Source of the DNA: Zancudomyces culisetae
Taxonomy: Eukaryota > Kickxellomycota > Harpellomycetes > Harpellales > Legeriomycetaceae
Length of the DNA: 22,230 nucleotides
Reading direction: 5' to 3'
NCBI GenBank assembly: GCA_001969505.1
Contig: LSSK01000267.1
Coordinates: 2,880-25,109, forward strand
Shown: positions 1 to 6,929 of the stretch, in pieces
Layout of the letters: the number at the start of each line of letters is the position of its first letter
Numbering within the stretch: position 1 is the stretch's first letter
Program-made: the position numbers and the translations under genes
The notes under the pieces: model-generated
Told to the model about the DNA's origin: nothing
Databases searched by the model: none
What the model saw: the letters and a program-made list of their open reading frames with translations, nothing else

Positions 1-833
1 TTGACTCCATGATCTAATTAAACACGTTTTGGGAGAGCAGTATTGGTGAAATGTAATACACACTATCAATGCGATTTTTATCCAGTATAGTGGGTTTTGG
101 TATTCAATAAGGTAGGAAAAAGTATTTTAGTACATCTGCACCATTTCCAAACTTTTATTATACCTCTGATCGAACTTACCGTTTTATTAAACTTACAAGT
201 CTTCACAAAAGAAACCATCCACTAAACTACGGAAAAAACACCAGTGAATTACAAAATTAATGGCGGAATACAACCCCAGCGGTGCCTTAAATGTCTCATG
301 CTAATAGAGTATGAGCCTAAAACTATGTTCTTAGTAAAGTGGTTTTATACTGCTCGTTTTTTTATTTTATAACATCGCCTATCACAGCGAATGTGGTGCA
401 GATCAAATAGCCAGAAAGACATTTAATTTTAATCTTGGAAAGAGATGGCTTAACTCGACTTTTTCGATTCAAGGAAAAAAGAAGTATAGTACTGATAAAA
501 GCATAACTTGTAATCAGTATCTATTGACTTGTTTATCTGTTATTATTTTATTTGTGTATCGTTTGTAACAAGCCTACAAAGCGACAAAAGGAGCATATGG
601 GTAGTAGTACCGCACTTACGGCTAAAACTAAACAATACATCCGTGAAGAAAAGAAAAGAAGATTTTTAAATAAGCATATTTGTATTATTTGACAGAATTG
701 CTGAGTGTTTATAGTTTACAGTACTTCAAATAAAACATCAAAATGGAAACGCATTCAGGTAAATCACAGCTCCAGTTACAACTCGGAATAGGGGTGGCGA
801 GCTTATAACACCCAGTAAATCGAAGCATTACGC
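1..833. other. Left-edge region with no supported gene
   Basis: This AT-rich stretch lies downstream of the RFA3 stop. It has no ORF over 60 codons with coding character and no tRNA-like or transposon-like structure that I could find. Short open stretches exist, for example a 31-codon ATG ORF at 597 on the plus strand, a 14-codon ATG ORF at 258, and a 42-codon frame on the minus strand running off the left edge from 126. Because the two neighbouring genes are split into small exons, further exons cannot be excluded here, but no combination gave a recognisable protein. Confidence 0.5.
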
Positions 834-1572
834 TTATCGGAACAGGTATGGATACTTTGCAGAGCATGTGACAAGGTTATTATACACATCTAAATCTAGT
901 AAGTGAGGGAGGGGGGAAGAAAAGAAGAGTGTTAATGATGTAAAAGTATGCTGTTTCTTGTGAATTACGGAACTGTTCAAACCAAGAGTTTCAATAACAG
1001 TTAAACTTACCAAATTTATCACCCAACGATACGCTAGAAAAGCCCGTTACCGACAAGTTAGATTCAACCTTTCCAATTATCTCTACGAATGTTGTGTCGA
1101 TAAGACAGTCCTATTTAATATTTGGGTTAGGTGTCAAAAAGTGTGTTTCCTTGATTTTTATTCTATGCCGAAATACACGCAAAGCAGGGAGCACATATGT
1201 AACGGTACCATAAAAGTAGGCAAGCACTACAAAAGCAAAGTTTTATTTTTTATTTTTTTAAAAAAAGGAAACTTTACCTGTGACAGATTGACAGGAATCT
1301 TTCCATTATCAGAGGCTTGCAGAATGATGTGGTTTCCTCGGTGCTAATTCATAAATAGTCCAATATCATTTTTAATAGCAATTGAGGTGTGAATTGAAGA
1401 AAATAAATACACGGTTGAGCCAGGTACAATTCTTGAATCATGTTTTAAATAACAATAGATTGCATATTACAAGAAAAATAATTACCTCTAAAACGCGCCC
1501 GATAATTCTCACAGTGTGATCCTGGAAGCTGGAAAGCAATTCTGAGTTGACTCTTGGTGTTGGCTTGTCCAT
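834..1572 (-). CDS. RFA3: Replication protein A small subunit (RPA3/Rfa3), four exons
   Basis: I assembled this gene from four minus-strand exons: 1572-1486, 1343-1278, 1110-1011 and 895-834 (stop TAA 834-836). It gives 104 residues. Introns are 142, 167 and 115 nt, with donors GTAATT, GTAAAG and GTAAGT and acceptors all AG; the second intron has CTAAC shortly before its acceptor. The first two introns are phase 0 and the third is phase 1. The protein begins MDKPTPRVNSELLSSF, continues with strands containing VRIIGRVLE, HIILQAS and FVEIIGKV, and ends in a helix FDLDVYNNLVTCSAKYP. That order matches the RPA14 OB fold and C-terminal helix; human RPA3 has the comparable [21 protein letters not shown]. 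Family members are about 110-125 residues. As the smallest subunit of the heterotrimeric ssDNA-binding complex it would act in nuclear replication and repair. Exon joins are inferred, but the frame is kept across all four exons. Confidence 0.9.
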
Positions 1573-1844
1573 ATTATTTCAAAATTCTTTTTATATTTAT
1601 AGTTGTTGATGTTCGATATTTTGGTTTTTTTAAAGTTCAAGGTTTTAGATTGTTTATAAATGTATTATTAAATTTGACATGAAAAGCTGAGCAGCTGAAC
1701 AAACTAAGTGCACAAAAGCTAGCCCAGTTTTCATCAAAAATTGAGTGAAATCGAGGCAGCAATTGGGTGACCTTGTTTACACACATTGTAATTTGTTTAC
1801 TGATGTTTATTTTTTATTGAAGAAACTACAAGTAAAAAAGTGAA
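1573..1844. promoter_or_regulatory. Probable divergent promoter of RFA3 and the ORF at 1845
   Basis: A 272 bp AT-rich spacer separates the RFA3 start from the candidate plus-strand ORF at 1845. No MCB element (ACGCGT), which drives many replication genes in budding yeast, is present. No other regulatory motif stands out. Confidence 0.35.
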
Positions 1845-2151
1845 ATGAATTGGGATAAGAACAAGGCCTGGCTAAAATCAAACTGGTGGTGGATTATACA
1901 GGCTATAGTAAGCGAAAAGGGAACTCACTTGATCTCGAGGTTAAATAAGCTTATAGGGAGAATAAATAACCAAGGTACCAGTATTTGTTCACAGAACACA
2001 AACCAAAATGGTATGTAATAGCTTTGATCTGCCTTGTAAACTGGGGCCCAACTTTTGGCTGTGCACACCTGCCTGTAAACGTCTAGGAGTTACTTTTAAA
2101 AACACACCAAACGAAAATATATTATCGCATAGTGTGTGTATATACAGATAG
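1845..2151 (+). CDS. Possible small two-exon gene, unknown function
   Basis: An ATG ORF starts at 1845 in the context gaaATGaat and reads MNWDKNKAWLKSNWWWII, then a basic helix-like stretch, before stopping at 2016-2018. The frame crosses GTATGT at 2011, the classical yeast donor. If that is used with the acceptor TAG at 2084-2086 (intron 76 nt, TGTAAAC as a poor branch site), a second exon 2087-2151 stays open for 20 codons and ends TAG, giving 76 residues. The product has a run of three tryptophans followed by a hydrophobic stretch, IIQAIV. I do not recognise the family. Position supports a gene: it would be divergent from RFA3 and convergent with the Apc13-like gene. Against it are its short length, weak branch site and lack of a known homologue. 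Unspliced it would encode 57 residues. Confidence 0.28.
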
Positions 2152-2243
2152 CTCAGGTGAAAGCAGATGGTAGAATAACTCGTTGTTATACTGAATTTAT
2201 GGCGCTACGCAAAATGCTTATTCTTTCGATGTGTTTGGGGCTC

Positions 2244-2861
2244 CTATCTCGGTAGAGCAAAATAAATAGAATCCAAAACATCACCTTGACCAATGGTGGG
2301 GATTTCGTCATCACTAATATCTATTTTAATCCACTGCATTATGAATGCTTCATAAAAAATACTGAAAAAGATGCTAACTCGCTATTATATGGAGTTAGCC
2401 GAGAAAGGATGCTACTTTAAAAATATACCTTTATCATAGAGAACGAAATCTAGACCTGGTGCAACATCAATATCTAGGCATTATAAAAACATTTATTATT
2501 AGTATTTTTATGCTTACTCTCATCAAAAGCTACAAAGAACATTGCCAAAATATTCCACTATTCTGCGAAAGAGTTGGTGTATTAATTGAAAGCTTGGAGG
2601 GAAATTAGGCTGCAGCATTTCCAACAAAAAAACCAAACAAATACAAAAATGGAGAGAAAGAAAAAAGAGAAATGAAACTATAATTCACCTTGCAATTTGA
2701 TATCGTCGATTCTACTGAATTCCTCAAAATTAGCAATTAATTCCAAGTTTCGCAATTCTTCGTCTTTCATATGAACATAGGAATAGTGTCCGTCCTAGTA
2801 CGCACAAATAATACAGTGAATATTACGCATATGTATGATTTTACTGCATCCTTCTTACCAT
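2244..2861 (-). CDS. Small four-exon gene, candidate anaphase-promoting complex subunit Apc13
   Basis: Four minus-strand exons (2861-2859, 2794-2689, 2473-2429, 2320-2244, stop TAG) give 76 residues. The first exon is the ATG alone: the donor GTAAGA follows it directly. The other donors are GTGAAT and GTATAT. Introns are 64, 215 and 108 nt, and the second contains TACTAAT upstream of its acceptor. The frame is kept through three joins, with the last two introns both in phase 1 and each splitting a GAT codon. The protein starts MDGHYSYVHMKDEEL, has LELIANFEEF, then DDIKLQDIDVAPGL, and ends in an acidic stretch DISDDEIPTIGQ and LPR. Apc13 proteins are about 70-90 residues and carry a similar core; human APC13 has WREDKLPYEDVAIPLNEL. 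On that resemblance it may be Apc13, a small scaffold subunit of the APC/C ubiquitin ligase. The gene structure is better supported than the name. The stop of the downstream SDR gene lies 277 bp away. Confidence 0.6.
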
Positions 2862-3138
2862 TTCTGACAAAACTTGGGTGAAAAAATGATTATATTCCTT
2901 AGTGCTTGGTATGCAATATTTTGCAAGTTGTATTAAACTAGCTTTATTGTTAGAAACCGATTGAAAGTTCCGGCTAAATATGCAAAAATTGAAAAAAAGA
3001 AACCTGATTTGCTGTCAATAGGCTGACTTTTTTCCCCAACTGTACTTGCAAAAAATATGTATTTATATTAAGGACTTGGAAACCAACTCAACTAGTAAAC
3101 AATATCAAGTAAACAAAATACGAGAAAAAAGAAGATTT

Positions 3139-4302
3139 TTATGCAGAATTTGAGGCAATCAGCTCCTCAGTAAACAACCAAAGATCGCTCCAGTTTTCTT
3201 GATCTTGAGCGATTTTGCTAGGGGCTAATTCAAGCCCACGCTCAAAGTACTTTCCACTAATGTCATTGACTTCATCAGAGAGTGCAAGTTTAATCGTAGT
3301 CAATGCCCCTGCACGAGGATGAAGAAACAAAGCCAAACATAATGCACGGATCACTGCATATTTCACCATTGAAAAGTGACGAGTCGCATTGGTGTAGACG
3401 ATCCCAGGATGTAGTGAGTTTACTGTAACTTTATTTTTACTATCCTCCTCGTATAATCTTCGCGATAGCTCATTGGCATACATTACATTGGCAAGCTTGC
3501 TGAACTGGTAGTTTTTAAACGGTTTGTACTTAGATCTATCAGTAACCAGCTCCTTGTCGTATGTGACATCATAGTGTACAGCAGAAGCAACTATGATAAT
3601 TCTTGGGTTATTGTTGATACCATCAGCAAACTCAATTGATGTTGTCTTGAGCATATCTAATAGCCCATTTGTTAGGATAAAATGGCCAATATGGTTGGTA
3701 CCAAAATGTATCTCAATACCTTCGGTTGTAGTGTTGTATGGGCTTCCGGCCAGTCCTGCATTGTTGACCAGCACATCTAACCTGTCGTATTTGGCTTTGA
3801 ATGTATAGATAAACTTGGATATTGAAGAAAAGGATGTTAAATCTAGCTCCATAAACTCACATACTCCGGCATCAGGATCTTCGATATCCTTACGATTTTT
3901 ATTAATCATGTGTATCGCATTGACCGCTGCACTCTCGTTTCTACACGCAAGAACAGTACAGAAACCCGCTTCAACCAGCGCCTTGGCTGTTTCGTAACCA
4001 ATGCCACTACTCGCCCCCGTCACTATTGCCACCGGTTTGGGCAAAATACCATCAACTCCACCCATCTCTTCGTCCCCCTTCTGCTGTAGTCGACTTTGCT
4101 TTCGCTTGGCTTTGAATTTCTCAACATACTGATCGATTTGTGACTGTGCGGAAAAGCGACCAAACTTCAGTTTTGAAAAGATATTGTATTTTATCTCAAG
4201 TGGTATTCCTATTATCCACTCAGCTGTTGGGATGTGTAAAAGCTCAAAAAGTCCCAAGAAAATACGTCTAAAGAAGTTTGTAGTAACCTCTAACCACCCC
4301 AT
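3139..4302 (-). CDS. Short-chain dehydrogenase/reductase with N-terminal membrane segment (retinol dehydrogenase/Env9-like)
   Basis: This 387-residue protein is a classical-type SDR and predicted NAD(P)H-dependent oxidoreductase. The Rossmann motif TGASSGIG is at 95-102, an acidic LDL at 153-155, NNAG at 180-183, the structural Asn in GTNHIGHF near 203, catalytic Ser at 240, and YQFSK with Tyr265 and Lys269. LHPG follows at 297-300. About 90 residues precede the fold; residues 5-35 are hydrophobic and aromatic (FFRRIFLGLFELL, WIIGI) and probably anchor the enzyme in a membrane, followed by a basic stretch near 60-75. SDRs of retinol-dehydrogenase type with such anchors sit on ER or lipid droplets, and yeast Env9 is a plausible relative. 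The substrate cannot be read from sequence. The ATG at 4302 begins the hydrophobic segment and no upstream in-frame ATG is better. All catalytic residues are present, so it should be active. Confidence 0.85.
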   Translation of the reverse strand: MGWLEVTTNFFRRIFLGLFELLHIPTAEWIIGIPLEIKYNIFSKLKFGRFSAQSQIDQYVEKFKAKRKQSRLQQKGDEEMGGVDGILPKPVAIVTGASSGIGYETAKALVEAGFCTVLACRNESAAVNAIHMINKNRKDIEDPDAGVCEFMELDLTSFSSISKFIYTFKAKYDRLDVLVNNAGLAGSPYNTTTEGIEIHFGTNHIGHFILTNGLLDMLKTTSIEFADGINNNPRIIIVASAVHYDVTYDKELVTDRSKYKPFKNYQFSKLANVMYANELSRRLYEEDSKNKVTVNSLHPGIVYTNATRHFSMVKYAVIRALCLALFLHPRAGALTTIKLALSDEVNDISGKYFERGLELAPSKIAQDQENWSDLWLFTEELIASNSA

Positions 4303-4973
4303 TTTGATTCTATTTCAATTTTTGTATAACTAGATGAAAATTACTTTGATAACAGCACCTAGGTGATATACCTAACAAATTTATACTTTTATTTAAGGAA
4401 TTAAAACAATATAGCCTTAGAATTGCATTTAAAATGCCGAGTGAAACGCTTAAGCCATCTCCTTTAGCAGACTTTTTCTTTTTCTTTTTCTTTTTCTTTT
4501 TCCCTTTAATTTTAATTTTGCCTAGCTTGTTGCGCACTCTTGGCTTTTAGTATTTTATACGAAAATATTGTTGTGTTTACGTGCAGCTTAAAGCACAAGA
4601 CAAATCATATTATATTATTGGGCAACTCGTTTCTAGGCAGCTAACACCACTATATACATTTTTTCTTGAATAATTTGTGCGAATAGGCGGTCCGTGGTAA
4701 AATTCAACTTGTTCTGGAGGGTTGGCTGGATCACAAATATTTCTTGAAAAAATGTGGGGCAGGCTAGAAAAATTCGATTTCCAGATATTTTTTCTGGAGG
4801 AGAAGCGGGGAGGAGCGGTGGGGAACCCGAGCACTTAGATATTGATGGATGAGTAATAATTAACTACATAGATGGGGATTTATCGTGGTTTTATTTTCAA
4901 TCAGAGTAGATGCAAACAAATATTATGGTCTGCGCTAAACGTAACCATGAAGGCAAAAAAAAATTGACCAAAG
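4303..4973. promoter_or_regulatory. Spacer upstream of the SDR gene, with stress-type motifs
   Basis: This spacer lies between the SDR start and the stop of the His-rich protein gene, so it should hold the SDR promoter. It contains two TTCTTGAA sequences (4663-4670 and 4741-4748), which fit the inverted nTTCnnGAAn core of heat-shock elements. TCCGTGGT at 4691-4698 differs by one base from the pleiotropic drug response element TCCGYGGA. A 6-bp inverted repeat TCCAGA/TCTGGA lies at 4780-4798. These are motif matches only. Two open frames on the minus strand in this spacer (4310-4537 with a lysine run, and 4610-4834) are not supported as genes. Confidence 0.35.
4472..4501. repeat. (CTTTTT)5 microsatellite
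   Basis: Five perfect copies of CTTTTT run from 4472 to 4501, about 170 bp upstream of the SDR start. On the transcribed strand it is a purine tract (AAAAAG repeats), of a kind that often lies in nucleosome-poor yeast promoters. Confidence 0.9.
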
Positions 4974-6929
4974 CTACTGGGTGATGCGATAACGATTATC
5001 ATCATCACCATCACCACCACCCTCAAGTACTCCCTTAGCAAAGCTCGAGGCTGATGATCGCATATCTTCAACAAAGACAGAGATAGCACTAAATAAGCGA
5101 GAAGCTCCTGGAATACTATCGATCTTTATGATGCTGACATCCCCAACATTGCTATTCTCAGAAGGGTTTTTTTGATCAGAGAGCTTTTCCTCACTCTCTG
5201 AATTGTACCATCCAGGTTTCAAGTGTAGTTTGTTGGAAAAAAAAGGACGGGGCTTTGGACCAGCCTGCTTCTTTCCAGAGTGCTTGGCGAAATCAATTTT
5301 TCTGAATTGGCGTTCTTTATCAAAAGAAACTTTGGACAAATCAATAGTCATTTTGGAAATATCACCAGAGAAAGGTGAAACGAACGTGATAGCAGCTTTT
5401 CCTTTGTGTGAGCCAGCAAATACAACAGAACTATGCCACTCGAGAAAACTGAAGAATGAAGAGCTTTCAGCCTTTCTGTAGCCCAACTTGGTGTTTACAG
5501 TGTTGTATTTGAGCTCGAGGTTGTCTGGTCCAAAAGTATCATCAGTAACTGAAGTAGACCCATAGTTGGATTTTGCAGAAAATCCGACTTTCGAATTAGT
5601 GCGAACAAGGACATCAACATCACTCATTCCAGATTTAGCCATCAGTCTGAGCTTTCCATTCGGGTCTTCTATCGATACATTTACTGAAGAGTAAAGTGAA
5701 GATATATCTGCGGAGTTTTCCACAAGCATAGCACCAGTGATTGAGCCGGTTCCTGATTGTATAAGTACGCTCTGAGCTTTCAAATAGGGGATGTGTATAG
5801 GTGTACTCTTGACATTGTACAATTCGAATGTTTCGGGGTTTGCCAGATCCATTGCTGAAATACCAAGGTTGTATTCTCCAAAAGTGTAGAATGTTGTGAG
5901 TGCCTTCAAATCCTCTTGGGATCCAGCTGGGAGCATTAATTGAATCTTTGCATGTCTATACTCCTGCTTACTTGGTGTTTCCATACCACTTTCCATTTCC
6001 GCTCCTTCCTCCTTGTGGCCCAGATCCGAGTTAACAAATAAATAAATAGTATTGTTGTGTTTGCCAAAATCTACCATTGATTTAATTGGTTCTTCTTTAT
6101 CCAAGTCTGTTTCTTCACTGTAATATGTTTGAATTTTAAAGATGGCCTTGCTTCCTGCGGTGTTTCCAACATAAACAGATGTGAAATGTGCACCTTTAGA
6201 TATCATCTTTACGCGCTCGTGATCCTTGAGGCTGAATTCGTAGGTAAACTCTTTTCCTGGCTTCATGTTTTGCATTTCCATATTAGCTTTGTAGCTTGCG
6301 ACATCTCCCATCGACCTTGCCGCTATGATGTCTGAAAAATCGAACATACTCTTCCATTTACGTTCGCCACACCGACCGAACCCCATTTTTCCAAAAAATT
6401 CTCCAATTGTCTTTTTAAATCTGTGATCATAGCTTTTACCATTCTCGTAGTCCTCATGGTCGTTATGATGGCCGTTATGAGGATTATGGCCGTGCATATG
6501 GCCGTGGTGGCCATTGTGTCCGTGTCCATGTCCGTGCCGATCGCGGTGGCCTTCACCAATACGAAAGTAGTTTCCTACATCCATTATTTCCTTGTAATAT
6601 TCATGATACCTATGTCCATCATTTCCTGCTTCCATAAAGTTTTTGTTCCATTGATTTCTATACTCCTCCATTCTTGTCGCACTCCTTTCTGACATTCTTC
6701 TGAAGTTTGGATACAAACCGAAAAAGAGAATGATAGTAGTGATTGCGCCTAAAAGAAGCAATGAAACGCTGAATTTTGTGCTGCTGAGTTTTTTTACTCG
6801 TGTGGTGTTTATTGGCGCAATATCTTCTTCTCTATCCTTCTCATCATCCAACAGCAGATTGGTTGATGCTTTTTCCTCCTCCTCTCTGTTCTCTCCATCA
6901 ATCAACAATACATACTTGTTTCCCGCCAT
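4974..6929 (-). CDS. Type II membrane protein with histidine-rich stalk and beta-rich C-terminal domain
   Basis: This 651-residue protein has no recognised name. Residues 1-50 are charged and probably cytoplasmic. One hydrophobic segment lies at about 54-73 (FSVSLLLLGAITTIILFFGL) with basic residues on both sides, so a signal anchor is likely. Residues 128-158 contain 14 histidines in 31 positions, mostly as HG or GH pairs, a composition typical of metal-binding loops. Residues of roughly 215-560 are rich in short alternating Ser/Thr/Val/Ile strands, such as ITGAMLVENSADISSLYSSVNVSI, which recall the DUF4097-type putative adhesin beta-helix found in some fungal membrane proteins; this is inference. 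The C-terminus is charged and ends GGGDGDDDNRYRITQ. It may bind Zn, Cu or Ni outside the cytoplasm. The ATG at 6929 is the first in frame. The gene is divergent from the 1290-residue gene across a 3 kb spacer. Confidence 0.75.
   Translation of the reverse strand: MAGNKYVLLIDGENREEEEKASTNLLLDDEKDREEDIAPINTTRVKKLSSTKFSVSLLLLGAITTIILFFGLYPNFRRMSERSATRMEEYRNQWNKNFMEAGNDGHRYHEYYKEIMDVGNYFRIGEGHRDRHGHGHGHNGHHGHMHGHNPHNGHHNDHEDYENGKSYDHRFKKTIGEFFGKMGFGRCGERKWKSMFDFSDIIAARSMGDVASYKANMEMQNMKPGKEFTYEFSLKDHERVKMISKGAHFTSVYVGNTAGSKAIFKIQTYYSEETDLDKEEPIKSMVDFGKHNNTIYLFVNSDLGHKEEGAEMESGMETPSKQEYRHAKIQLMLPAGSQEDLKALTTFYTFGEYNLGISAMDLANPETFELYNVKSTPIHIPYLKAQSVLIQSGTGSITGAMLVENSADISSLYSSVNVSIEDPNGKLRLMAKSGMSDVDVLVRTNSKVGFSAKSNYGSTSVTDDTFGPDNLELKYNTVNTKLGYRKAESSSFFSFLEWHSSVVFAGSHKGKAAITFVSPFSGDISKMTIDLSKVSFDKERQFRKIDFAKHSGKKQAGPKPRPFFSNKLHLKPGWYNSESEEKLSDQKNPSENSNVGDVSIIKIDSIPGASRLFSAISVFVEDMRSSASSFAKGVLEGGGDGDDDNRYRITQ
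6456..6548 (-). other. Histidine-tract coding segment
   Basis: This segment encodes residues 128-158 of the membrane protein, with 14 His among Gly, Asn and Asp. The DNA is itself mildly repetitive, with recurring CAT-GGC/CAC-GGA type units, so the tract may have grown by slippage. Several open frames in other frames over this segment are shadows of the repeat. Confidence 0.85.

Noticed and set aside
1-126. Minus-strand open frame of 42 codons running off the left edge
   Set aside because: It is short for AT-rich DNA, has no ATG, and matches nothing I recognise. It could be an exon, but there is no evidence beyond being open.
258-695. Short plus-strand ATG ORFs (14 codons at 258, 31 codons at 597)
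   Set aside because: Both look mildly coding-like, but no splice model joined them to further exons with a recognisable product.
834-1022. Single 62-codon minus-strand ORF
   Set aside because: It is RFA3 exon 4 read back through intron 3; the spliced gene explains it.
4310-4537. 75-codon minus-strand frame with a long lysine run
   Set aside because: The lysines come from the CTTTTT microsatellite, the frame starts with GTG, and it lies directly in the SDR 5' region.
4610-4834. 74-codon minus-strand ATG ORF (MLGFPTAPPRFSS...)
   Set aside because: It is less AT-rich than its surroundings, but has no domain and overlaps motif-rich promoter sequence of the SDR gene. Possibly a uORF; not supported as a gene.
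6323-6692. Met/Ile/Thr- and Val-rich frames on both strands
   Set aside because: Shadows of the histidine tract in the membrane protein gene.
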